From NCBI GenBank assembly GCA_036873135.1, contig JAPTYO010000003.1:25754001-25818000 (forward strand): a stretch of DNA of 64,000 nt, given 5' to 3'. Positions 17,401 through 28,800 of the stretch are shown here, one piece after another (the first letter of the stretch is position 1; the number at the start of each line of letters is the position of its first letter). Under the pieces are notes generated by a model. It made no database searches and was not told the origin of the DNA. It saw only the letters and a program-made list of their open reading frames with translations. Both the position numbers and the translations under genes were made by a program. Source of the stretch: Clarkia xantiana subsp. parviflora. Lineage: Eukaryota; Streptophyta; Magnoliopsida; Myrtales; Onagraceae.

Positions 17401-18902
17401 TTAATATATGCAATATTCACCTTCAATAATGATATTTTAATATATGATATATGTTTTGTAGCTAGGTAAGTAATATAGAGTTTCACTTTTTTTTTTTCTT
17501 TTTTTTTTTAACCTTCAATAAGGTTTCGTCCAAATTATTACATTTTAGTCATCATATTATTCGGTTTGTTACTGCACGAGCTTGATAATACTCAAATCAA
17601 TCTTGTAAACTCAACGAAGTCAGTTATATTGACTGCGATAACGCATAATAATTTATCTTTAGTAGTTAAAATTCCTTATAAGTGAAGGATTAGAACCAAG
17701 TTGCACATGACATGCATAAGCTGATAAATATAGAAGCAAGTGATGCAACAACTTATAGAGTTGCAACTATATTTAATTAATAGTTAAATAATTAGGGGAC
17801 CACTTTGCTAATTACAATAATTGAGAGATAGCATGGGAATTCAGAACATGAATAAGAGTTTGGTTTTGGAGGGAGGGAGAAAGATGTGAGAGGAAAAGAA
17901 CATGTGATGTGTTTGGGAGGTAGGTAGCCAAATCCCATGTTCTATTAGTAATCACAAAAAATAAAAGATAAGGAAAAAGAAAAAAGAAAAAAGAGGAAAA
18001 AAACAGTTGGTTAGTTAAAGGGTTGGTGGGTGGTGATGGGTTACATTCACATGATGATAGAGATTACTTAGAAATTAATACCGTGTAGTAGTTTAAATTG
18101 CCACCTCTTAACGAATAAGTAAAAATTCAAATTTTGCTAATATTTTGATAATAAAAATATATTTATCACTAATATTTTACATCTTACGGGCTGATTTGGA
18201 AAGTAATATATCCATTACTATGTCTAAATTTCAAATTATTAGTTGAAGAGTAATAAAAATAGAGCAAATTATGTGCAAATACAATGCAAGAGCCAATAGC
18301 ATATGGAATGGGATTCCATTATTAATGGGAATTTGGAATTTTATGAGCCATCAAAACAAATAAAATCTTCTCTCTCTCCTTCAAGTGATAGAGGATCATC
18401 ACATCACAAGTTGTGTTAGGCTAGGGAAAGGAAGGGAACAATCTATCATCAAATCTTGCTGTTGCTAGCTAAGCTTTGCTTCCCTTTTCAACTATAATCC
18501 ACTCCCCTCTTGCTTTTCTCACTCTCCTATATTAGTCTTTGATGTGACCAAAAGTAAATCTTTTACACCTATCTTATACATGGAATCACCACTTTCTTAC
18601 TGGTTTTATCAGATAAACACAAATAAAGTATAGTAATATACTATGTAAAACTATATAATAAGGTGTAGCAGTTCAGCACTTTATCTATTAATTAAATGCT
18701 AAATGTTCAATTCCCGCTAGTGACTATATAAATGCAAAAATATTCATGACTAACACTTTACCCCTTAAGGGCTGACCCGATGCGAGTGGGGATTAGTCTA
18801 GGTGTATTGCAAAAATGCTACGATTGTTGCCCTCTAGACAGGCCCCTCTTAGGACCAGCCCGTGGAAAATAAAAATCTATTTCCACTGAGATCGTCAAAA
18901 TG

Positions 18903-18944
<42 letters not shown>

Positions 18945-20800
18945 ATTTATGATAAGCACTTTATACTTACAAATTATCCAGTGCGAGTTGAGATAATCTA
19001 GTGTATAACAAACATATTACGGATGCTACCCTATTGATGAGGTGCTAAGACCACCCTGTAATAAATAAATAAAAAAACTTATACGCGGCTTAGATAGACC
19101 ATGTAATATGATGAGTCTCAGGTTTAAAATTCATATGAGCTATGAGAATTAAAAATATATATTTACAGTTAGTATTTTATTTCTATCGAGTTGAGCCTGA
19201 TGCGAGCGTAAATTATTCTAAATGTGGAGTGTATAAAATTCTATCATGGGAGTATAAAATTGCCATCAATTAGTAGCCAAACCACATGTGTAGAGTCTTG
19301 TGTGCCACCTATCTAACAAACAAAGAAACAAGTCCAACAATGACATTATCCATTGTCTTTGTACAACTTAGGTTTTTTCCATGTGTAATAGCAAGACATA
19401 ATATTGCATTTCTTCCCCCTTGATTCCTTTTATTATAATAATAAATATTTAGTCCTAGCTAGCTTAAAGGTGAATACAAAGATACTTTCAATATTATATG
19501 TTAAGTTGCTAATAGTTGTCATTAATAAACTCTCAATCATATGGCTTTGAGTATCAGTGAATGCATTGCAGCTGATAGTTAGAGTAGATAGCATATCCAC
19601 ACACTTGGGCATGTGCACACATTATCATATTTGGTGGTCACTATTATTTTATTAAATTATTGTTGGAATTTTATAATAATAAATATGAATGCATATGCTG
19701 TTGTTAACATTCTAACTTTTAACAATAATAATAATAATAGTATTTTCGAGATTAGAAATCTTATCAATTTATATATATATATATATTAGTTAAAAGTGAA
19801 ATTGTGTGCACATGCCCATAAATATAAATAACACTATAACTAATTGGTTCAATTAATATTGGGTTAATACCTTGATCTTCTTTAACAAGATGGAAACTTG
19901 ATTTATATTTATGTACTTAATTAATTACAATTATAATAGAAGGATGTAAATTATACACATGCTATAAAGTTATGGAGAAATTAGGTGTAATTAGAGTAGA
20001 AAACTAATTTTATTTATTTAATTATTGTGGTGCATGGGTGGTATCTAGGGCAACAAGTATTTAATTTGTCAACGAATTCGGTCTTCTTTGTGGAATAGAA
20101 TAATGTTTTTTCTTTTTACAGCAAGAATATTGTGATCTGGTAAGACTTAAGAGTATATATATAAATGATGAAGAATGACAGGATATATGCACCCACACAT
20201 TCCCAAGTCAATGCAACTAATCCACATTATTAGTTGCATTAAGTTAGTTAATGCATATACTTAGTCTTAGTTTTTCCAATGTAAGTGTTGTATTAGAGTT
20301 GGACATGTAACCGGTCCGGAATTATTTTAAACGGTTATTATCTAAATAGAACCGATTTTTTAACTGATTTATTGTAGAAAAAATTAATATGTTTGGAATC
20401 AGTTTTAGATTAGTTCGTAACTGTTTTGCCAAAAACAATACAGGTCCAATTCTGAAATGGTCTGGACCGTTTTTAATGAAATTTTATACTAATTTTTTTT
20501 AGAAAAAATTTTGTATATAAGTTGCCTCCTTCATTTGTTGGCAAAAAAATTATTTTTGACTCCTTCATTGGTCTCAGTGGGCTTTTTTGATGCTCTGAAA
20601 GGCCCAAACTAAATGAGTTCAAGTGTAAGCAAAAACCTAAATGGGCCTCTAGAGTCTAAACAAACGTTAGAATCCATCAATTTGGGCCTATGAGCAAAAC
20701 TTCTAACACGGCCCTTTTGGAAGATTAATTATGATTTATTTTTTCTTTAATAGTGTTAAATTAAGTTTTATTTTCTTCTCAAACTTAGATATTTTTAGGT
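14432..20800. other. AT-rich gene desert
   Basis: No coding exon of a recognisable family on either strand. Minor content: at 16590-16800 a patch with repeated GTCGTTATTTGTA and CCGTTATTT, possibly the end of a CACTA element. At 18360-18540 there is a CT-rich patch that looks like an untranslated leader without an ORF. At 18660-19260 three degenerate blocks share GATGCGAG and GTATAACA-type segments, perhaps SINE-derived. At 20300-20480 there is a repeat with GAACCGATTTT. None is firm. Confidence 0.45.
18903..18944. repeat. Poly(A) tract
   Basis: An uninterrupted run of about 42 A residues. It follows a block at 18660-18900 that has a tRNA-like look (GTTCAATTCCC as a possible B box), so it may be the tail of a plus-strand SINE. 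Confidence 0.7.
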
Positions 20801-20855
20801 TTAATAATAAACAAATTGCAACATGAATTTTGATCGAATTACAAATTGCTATCCG

Positions 20856-20903
<48 letters not shown>

Positions 20904-21140
20904 TTTAAATTAACGTCCTAAACTTTCAACTTTCAATTGCTACATCAGTTACAATTAATTTGACATAAAATGAGTATGTCTTGACCACATAAGGTCTTAT
21001 GATGCGTACACAGTATATAAAATGGATATGGGAATAAATTAAAAGTATGACAATGAAATACCTAAAGTTGGACCTCCGCCTAACACCAATGTGATGCATT
21101 TCAATTGAATAATTTTGTTACAATACTTTTAATTTAACTC
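20801..21140. repeat. Copy of the AAATTGCTACCTGAACTTT repeat family
   Basis: The start resembles the ends of the elements at 44207-44731, 57331-57870 and 60304-60793 (ACAAATTGC followed by GAATTACAAATTGCT). An (ATT)n microsatellite (20857-20902) sits inside. The middle has the GTCTTGACCACATAAGGTCT block seen in sister copies. Degenerate; borders approximate. Confidence 0.45.
20857..20902. repeat. (ATT)n microsatellite
   Basis: About 15 clean copies of the ATT trinucleotide. Confidence 0.9.
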
Positions 21141-21673
21141 GGTTTAAGTGCCTCATTAGTCTTTTAATAAATTTTTAGAATAAAATCACAAAACTAGCAT
21201 ATAATTGTCATATATTAATTGATATAGACACGAAGCCTATTTGAGAATTAACTATATCCGGGCTATTTTCTCCTAATATTAAACAACCACCAGTATAAGA
21301 CGGACAAATTGTGCAAAGTCGTGTCATGACAGCTTCGTGTCGCGTTTTTTTTTTATTAATCCAAACACAACCTAAGACGAAAATGTGTTAATTGAACTCA
21401 ACATGAACAAAACATACGAAAAACGATACGAACAACCTACTATAAACCGACTACAATTCAATTTTGGCCACGATAACAGCTTAATACGAAGATCACCAAG
21501 ACTAAACATGAACACACATGAAAAATCCTAATACAGTGATAACAATGGCACAAATTTAGCATAACACAAAAATTAATGACCAAAATAGATAATTTAAATG
21601 TTGTGTCTGTATCGATTCAAAGTGTCCTACTAAAGTTACTAGTTCTATAGCATTACTATATTTGTCTCGTGCG

Positions 21674-21949
21674 TAGGGTTGGACACAATTCGATTTATAA
21701 TTGAACCGCTTTTGAACTGGACTAAACCGTTAAACTAATTTGGTTTGGATTTAGACTTGGGGTCTAAATTACCTAGTATATAATCACAATATCCTATTTA
21801 GTTGTAAATTAATTATAAACTAAACTGGTTCGAATTGGACCGAACAATTTATTCTCTCTGGTTTGCTCATTAAACTGGTTAAATAGAACTGATTCTTAAC
21901 CTATTCAATAGCATTCCAATTTGACCGAACTAGTTTATAAGCCCAACCC
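21674..21949. mobile_element. hAT-like MITE upstream of the kinase gene
   Basis: Begins TAGGGTTGGACA; the right end reads in inverse GGGTTGGGCTTATAAACTAG. Subterminal GAACTGG/CCGGTTC-type repeats occur on both sides. The flanks TCGTGCGT and GCGTGCGC agree at six of eight positions, a decayed 8-bp duplication. No ORF. It lies about 350 bp before the kinase start codon. Confidence 0.5.
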
Positions 21950-22063
21950 GGCGTGCGCATTAATCATGCACCGGGTTAAAAAAAAAAAAAAAAAAAAATT
22001 GGTCTAATATAACAGTGGACAAAAGTCACAGAATCCAATTCACCGGAAAAACCCTACACTACC

Positions 22064-22141
22064 ATGAACCATCTGTCTCGTCTCTCCGTTTCCGTCTCAT
22101 TTAGATTTAGCTGCTGCCATTTTAGCTTCTTCTCCTTCTAA
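22064..22141 (+). promoter_or_regulatory. Upstream ORF of 25 codons before the kinase gene
   Basis: An ATG at 22064 opens a short frame ending at 22141, rich in Ser and Phe. It lies in the likely leader, a CT-rich stretch with ACCCTAC and CCCTAG blocks. Whether it is transcribed is not shown. Confidence 0.3.
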
Positions 22142-22284
22142 GTTCCATCCCATTCTCCAAAATCCTGACAAAGCCCTAGCTCTGTACTTTCAATCTCAAC
22201 CGTGTGCAAAAAAAGATACCTTTTTTAAATACCCACTAAACGAGCATGCTAAGAAGGAGATTCGATTAGAGGTCTAGAACAGTG

Positions 22285-22320
22285 ATGCAAAGAAGTTATG
22301 CAGAAGCTGCTCAGTCGTAG
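22285..22320 (+). promoter_or_regulatory. Short uORF overlapping the kinase start codon
   Basis: The ATG at 22285 opens an 11-codon frame that ends at 22318-22320, past the main start at 22298 and in another frame. A ribosome starting here could not easily reinitiate at 22298, so it should reduce translation unless leaky scanning is strong. Confidence 0.4.
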
Positions 22321-25109
22321 CCCATCTGGCCCCCTTCTCTGTACCGCCGCCAATAAGCCGTCTTTCTGTCTTGGCCTTATCCACTCCAAATTCCCCGCCG
22401 CCATGCCTCCACCCGCGGCGGTCCGGGGCGGAAGCTCCGCCTTTCATGCTTACTCCCCCGCGGCTTCTTTGGCGAAGAAACCTAGCGCACCTTTCAGCTG
22501 CAGAGTCTGCCTTGGTTCCGTACAATCGAAGGCCTCTTCTAGAAAGGCGTGGTCTGTTCTCAGGGAAGGGAGCAGCTCTGTCCGGGTCGCGTGGCTCCAG
22601 ACCAGCTCCGACGGTGTCGTCCCCTTGGCTGCCGCCGCGGCCGCCTCCTCTGCCGCCGCTGACGAGGGTCTGGAGAGAGTTGAGGACTGCGAGTCGAGTT
22701 CGAATGAGAAGCCGTTGAGAGCCCAGAGGAGAACCAGAGGGACGTTGAGCGGTGGGGTTTTGGCGGGAAACCCTGACTTGCTTGAGATTCCCGGCGTGGG
22801 GCCCAGGAATCTCCGGAAGCTCGTCGAAAAGGGGATTGCTGGGGTTGCTGAGCTAAAGAAGCTGTACAGAGACAAGGTATTCATCAACATCAAAATGTAG
22901 ACTGTTAATAAATAATAACTATGCATTTTGAGTTTTTGACAATTGCATTGCAATTTTGGTTACTTGTTATGGTATAACTGGACAGGTTGTAAAAAAATGC
23001 TGATTTACTAGTTATGCTATGTCAAAATTAGTGCTTATATCATGATATGTCGATTTTTGCTAGTGGTTTAAGAAATAATAGATGAACAAGTGATTATTGG
23101 TTTTAGATGAGTTCTAATTAGTAGACCATGATTTGCTGTTGTAGTTTATTGGGAAAGCTAATGAGAAGATGGTGGAGTACTTACAGAGCTCCGTTGGAAT
23201 TATCCATCGAAACCATTGTGAGAGTATCACAACTTATGTTAAAGAGAGTGTAGAGGAAGAGTTGAAGGACACTGACTCGGATGCAAAGCCAACACCTAAG
23301 AAACGGCTCACTTTCTGTGTCGAGGGAAACATCAGTGTTGGGAAGACGACTTTTCTTCAGAGGATTGCTAACGAAACTATTGAGCTGCGTGACCTTGTTG
23401 AGGTGGTTCCGGAACCTATAGGGAAATGGCAAGATATTGGACCTGACCACTTCAATATACTGGATGCTTTCTATGCTGAGCCACAGAGATATGCGTATAC
23501 ATTTCAAAACTATGTGTTTGTGACGAGGGTTATGCAAGAGAGGGAATCGTCTGGCGGGGTCCGGCCTTTGAGGTTGATGGAGAGAAGCGTTTTCAGTGAT
23601 AGAATGGTGAGTAAAAGGAAGTTGCTTCGTAAAATTTAGTCTGAAAGTCAATACTGAAACTTAAAAATATTACATTTTTTAGGAAAAAAATGATTGAATG
23701 GGATAATCAACAGCTTCCGAAATTGAAAGGTTCCATCTTTGTTATGAATTTCACTTTTACGTTTCATGTATCGTTTATATGTACATTATTATCGGTAAAC
23801 GCTTGGAATTTTTTGGTGTCTCGTATAAGTATTCTCTGAGAACCCATTCTGAAACATTGCAACTGTTGAATTCTAGTCTTTTTTTTCTTTTAATGCTAAA
23901 GGTCTTTGTAAGAGCGGTCCATGAGGCAAAGTGGATGAGTGAGATGGAGATTAACATATACGACTCTTGGTTCGACCCAGTTGTGTCGGTCTTGCCAGGG
24001 CTGATTCCTGATGGATTCATCTACCTTAGGGCAAGTCCTGACACTTGTCACAAGAGAATGATGCTGAGGAAGAGAACCGAGGAAGGTGGTGTCTCGCTTG
24101 ATTATCTCCGAGGCTTGCATGAAAAACACGAGAATTGGCTATTCCCATTTGAAAGTGGTAATCATGGAGTATTATCTGTGAAGAAACCATCTCTTCTTGT
24201 TGATAACTCCTTACCACCTGATATCAGGGACCGTGTGTTCTACTTGCAAGGTGATCATATGCACTCTAGCATTCAAAAGGTATCATTTTTATTTTACAGT
24301 ATCAGTTTAAGTTTTTGAAATCTGCATGATTTGTTGTTTTTTTTTTTGGGGAAAGAAAATAATGATGGTTTGGGATTTGTTTAATTGTTTGAGCAGGTTC
24401 CTGCCTTGGTCTTGGATTGTGAACCGAACATAGATTTTACCCGAGACATCGATGCTAAGAGGCAGTAAGTTGACATATTCCTACTCTTATTATAGGGGGA
24501 ATTTAACAAAATGTGAAATTCAGAGCAGAATTTATACTGAAAATCGAATCTTTTCCACTCAGAATGTTGTTAACTATCCCAGTCAATGACTTATTTCCTG
24601 TAGATGTAACATTTTTAACTTTGACAGTAAATTACACTCTTTAAGTTCCACACATTGTAGAATTTTCCAGATTATATTGCCATATGTAGCAAGGGTGGAC
24701 TTGTATACTCGATCAAGTTTCTAAAGATTACATCTTTCAAAGGCCGAGTTTTTAAAGATTGCATCTTTCAAAGGCCGAGTTTTTAAAGATTGTATCTTTC
24801 AAAGGCTGAGTTTTTAAAGTTGCATCTTTCAAAGGCCGAGTTTTTAAAGAACAATTAGGTGGTTTCAACACTTATGTTGATGATCTTGTTGCTGACTCTA
24901 GGTATGCGAGTCAAGTGGCCCAGTTCTTCGAGTTTGTGAAGAGCAGGCAAGAAGTTCCATCCACCCATCAAACAGGAGGAGGAGACAGCTCCAAGGATGT
25001 CCAAAGACAGATCTTTCTTAATCCAAACGGCGGTATATTGATGCCTGATGGCAAGCCATTCAATTTGGAGTTCACAAGGGCTATGTCTTCTGCCATGTCA
25101 GGCCAGTAA
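22298..25109 (+). CDS. dNK: Deoxynucleoside kinase, organelle-targeted type
   Basis: Phosphorylates deoxynucleosides in dNTP salvage, likely in plastid or mitochondrion. Exons 22298-22876, 23145-23606, 23902-24279, 24397-24464, 24902-25109; phases close to 564 aa. The first 120 residues are rich in Ser, Ala and Arg, as in a transit peptide. Then comes a helix-hairpin-helix-like block, LEIPGVGPRNLRKLVEKGI, typical of the plant protein. The kinase domain starts near residue 245: P-loop EGNISVGKT (252-261), PEPIGKW substrate loop, LMERSVFSDR (the ERS catalytic motif, about 339-341) and the lid region RMMLRKRTEEGG. The C-terminus has a conserved ILMPDGKPFNLEF-like block. The start is the first in-frame ATG of a frame open through the transit peptide. 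Matches the Arabidopsis dNK gene (At1g72040, recalled). The FANCM stop is 695 bp away in convergent orientation. Confidence 0.95.
24492..24665. repeat. Degenerate copy of the intronic MITE family
   Basis: In the last kinase intron. AACAAAATGTGAAATTCAGA on the left and CCACACATTGTAGAATTTT on the right correspond to the inverted ends of the O-FucT intron elements, and CTTTTCCACTCAGAATGTTG lies where the family has its CTTTTCCATTT block. Borders are approximate. Confidence 0.45.
24716..24850. repeat. 31-bp minisatellite in the last kinase intron
   Basis: About four tandem units of TTTTTAAAGATTGCATCTTTCAAAGGCCGAG type, each about 31 bp, with few differences. The unit contains the inverted pair AAAGAT/ATCTTT, so each can form a small hairpin. 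It ends about 50 bp before the last exon. Confidence 0.85.
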
Positions 25110-25402
25110 ATAAAAACACAACCTTTGGCTACCATCTGATCTCCATCCAACTCCACATTCTCTTGTTTCTAACCTTGAAAAGTTTCTAAGTTCCGGGAAT
25201 GTGCATGTCGTTTTTCGGGGGAATGCATATGCTTTAGTTGCTGTGCTCTGTAAGTAAATCTGCTGCTTCCATTTTGTTATGGCATTTTCCTAGGAATTGT
25301 TGTGTTTAGAGGATGTCAGTGGATAATGCTAGTAGTACCTAGTTGGTATGTTGGTTGAATCTTTGTAACTTTATTACTAAGTTATGGATTGGATTGTTTA
25401 AG

Positions 25403-25555
25403 CCTTTGTCATTATGTCTCTTATCCCTAGGAGGTCTTCCTCCACTAGCAGGTTTTTTCAGAAAACTCCACTGGCAGGCAGGCCTATACTTCTTGGTTTC
25501 AATAGGACTCTTTACGAGCGTTGTTTCTATCGACTATTATCTAAAAATAATCAAG
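25403..25555 (+). pseudogene. ndhB: Nuclear insertion of plastid ndhB fragment (NUPT)
   Basis: The translated stretch [18 protein letters not shown], continued by [17 protein letters not shown] and YYLKIIK, is the plastid NAD(P)H dehydrogenase subunit 2 sequence. Between FFRKLH and WQAG about five residues expected in ndhB are missing, an apparent in-frame 15-nt deletion. Only some 50 residues of the roughly 500-residue protein are present, so this is a transferred fragment and not a gene. It lies 294 bp after the kinase stop and may fall in its 3' UTR. Confidence 0.85.
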
Positions 25556-25803
25556 CATTGTCTCTCAATCTGGTGCAGTACAAGTCTAACAATTAGTGAC
25601 CAAAATTTTTCTATTTAACTTGGCAGACAAGCAATGATGATTGTATTTGCAAGAGAACCACAAAAATATGACTTTGTAAACTTGCCTTGAAAGGCATTAC
25701 ACATGATCAATCTCTTGGCAGTACAAAAAAACCAAGCTTGATGAATCAGAAATGTTATTATAAACAAATTTACAGATAAAGTTAAACCATTTTTTTCTCC
25801 CAA

Positions 25804-28800
25804 CTATATGCCAAGATCAAATGATGGAGAACTAAGGTAACCAAAACATTCAATGTCAGACTTAGTGGGTACATTCTCTTGCTTCTTTTTCTCTAAAGTT
25901 TGCTTGAGGAGCAAGGTAGCCTGGGCTTCCACTTCATCAAGGTCAAGATCTTCATAGAATTGATCGTCCGAGAAGGGGTCGTAAGCATTGGCAGCACCGA
26001 ATGTCTCTTCACCCTGTTGCCGCTCATTGCAGTTATCCAATTCGACATTCCTGACATCAGATTGAACCAAAAATTCTTTTTCCAGATTCACTGCTGGAAA
26101 AGATTCTGTTTGGTGGAAACCCAGTTTCCTCTTTTTGGTTTCCACTGTACTTTCTTCACCAGTTTCGGGTATCACTTTATTCACAGGATGCTGCAGAGGT
26201 GTGTGGAGGTGTTTGGATGAAGAAGAAGCTCCAATGTCGCTCAGTCTGGTTGCTCTTAAGGATACAGAGTCGGGACTTGATGTGCTAGCGCTGTTTGGCT
26301 GCCACGTGATTGGGGATTGACTGAGCAAAGACCGCCTTACCCGGAAAAAAAAAAAAAAGAAAAAACATTTTCAATTTCAAGTAAGGAATAGGGTAAACAG
26401 TCTGAAGTTGGACCCATACTGAAATTTGGTGTCTGAAATTACAAAATTGAAATTTCAGACACCAAATTTCAACATGGATCAAACTTCAGACTGTTTATAG
26501 GTTCTTAACCATAAAGGAATATAAAGAGATAAGAGGGGTTGGAGGGGTTATAAACCTGTATATAGCCATCATATCAACTGGGCCGCTCCCACCTTGAGTA
26601 GTGGTTGCAGCAGAGGGATTTACTCTGTCATCTATGAAACTATCATCAATGGAGTCAGTTTCAGCATCGAGCTCCTCTTCCTCATCAGATGAATCGGCTC
26701 CTGAAGAAACCCTGAAATTGTGTTGCACACACGAATAAATTGAGGCTCTTCTGATATCCATAAGGGCGTTTGTAGTTGAATAATGGAGTTAGAATCGGAC
26801 TTACTCTGCTTCCTCGTCAATGAAGGGTCTAGCAAGGCTGTTCCGTATCTTCCCTGATAGCAAAATCGAGTAATGAGATGAACATACGTATTAATCGGAT
26901 AAGAGGACTGCTGGATACAGAAACATCATAGGAACTGGTAACACTAGGTCAGGATTTGAACTTCATAAATACAGTTGAATTTTGTTTTAAAAAAAAAATG
27001 AAAAATCGCTCACTGGAATCAAAATCTTGTTGGGAAACCAACAAGAATAGCACAATCTTCAGCTTAAACTATCATGCAAACCCAGTGGCCACATTAGCAG
27101 AAGAACAATGCTATAAAGCGTGAAAATGTAATCTTTTCCATTTTAGGAAACTTTCGATCATCTCATCATTCAATCACTTCATTCTGGAAGAGGAAATGTT
27201 GTTTGCATTCTTAACAAGTATTGCACTTTGTAGAATCTTATTTTGCAGAAAGTTCAAAAGTTGTAGCGTCTAAAAAAAGTAAAGCTTTGAAGCCAAACAT
27301 AATTGATACACAACTCAAGTTACCTCGTTTATGGTTAGTTTGGATCCCATTTGTACGATGATAGTTTCTTGCACCCATTGGCTCTGACAATCTGTCCTTC
27401 AAGCACTTAACACTGTCATTGTTCTCATTTTCACCAATCCTTCTGAGCCTTTTGAGCTTTCGATGTTGATTGACACTTCTTAAATTGCCGCTAGGACTGA
27501 AACACCAGTCCTTGGTACTATTCCCACTTGTACTGGTCTCCATTGGAACCTGATCAACTGGAGAACCACAGAACAATTCTCTGTTTTCTCTAGTATTATC
27601 GTTCTTCATCTCAATGATGGATGATTCCTTTGTGTAATTTGCAGGGGAACAAGGAAAAACATTTCCTTTAACTTCCGTGGTTGGTTCTTCTTCTTTCATT
27701 GGACTTGATACAACTTCCATTCCAAGAAACCCGTTCGTCTCTTTGCTGAGGTATGATCCTGCAACAAGTCCAATGAATTATTTCGAAAATAAAGAGATTA
27801 TGATTTTCCTCACAAGAGATATGCTTGAAATTGGTAATTGTTAAAGTAAATGATCAAGAACTATGTTCATGCCCAGATGTTCAAGAACTAAAGGAAACCG
27901 TTACTATCCCACTTAACACTTTTCTCCTAAGAAGGTAACTTTTTCACAATAAATTTCACATTTAGTAGAATGTTTCATACTTTTAAATGCAGAACAGTAC
28001 CTCTGACAGGGGACTCTGGAACAACTCCACTTAAGATGTAACTAGTAAGCCGGGGACTGAGATCGATTTCCATTGAATCAACGGCAACTCCATCTGGGCA
28101 AAGAGAGGGCTCCTGTACTTCCATTGCATCAGGTGTCCCGCACGGAGTATCAGAGTCATCAACCAAAAGGATCTCTACATCTTTCTCAACTATGTGAAGC
28201 TGCTCATTTTGCTGAGAAGCTCGTTCTGCAGCAGATTTAGCTTGCATACTATGGTCTTCAAGATTTTCTGCAAAACTATGTAGCCCAGAATCCTTTTTTG
28301 AACAATGAAGAACAGTATCATTTTCTCTGCTGTGGGATATTTTCATTGCAGCAAATGAAGGCACAGACAGAATTAGGACATTTCCAAGAGGATCAACGGT
28401 AACAAAATCGGAACCAAAGCAATACGAGTGGGATGGAGGTAACTCGGGCAATTTATCCTCCTCCGAGATCCTAGGAGATCTGTCTGGAAATGACTGATTC
28501 ATATTGACTAGATTTGTTTCAGGAAAATCAGAGCACTCTATAAAACCTGCAAGACAAGTAATGAATCACAGAACTATAATAACTACTGCAGAATGATACT
28601 CACAAATAATTGCAGCAGAGGGAGAAAATATTAGATGAAAATGATCAACGGTCAGAGAATCATATCTATGAATGTTTGGACTCTTACAAGGCTGATTAAA
28701 AAAAATCCTACAAGATCAAATACCTTTTTCATTGCAAGCATTTTCGTTTTCAACATTACTGTCTTGTCTAGCTGAATGAATCCCCAATGGCTTCACGGAG

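Noticed and set aside
18360..18540. Possible miRNA precursor
   Set aside because: I compared the stretch by eye with conserved plant miRNAs I know and found no match, nor a convincing long stem.
25343..25618. Open frame with membrane-protein look
   Set aside because: It is a 50-residue piece of plastid ndhB plus random flanks, not a working nuclear gene.
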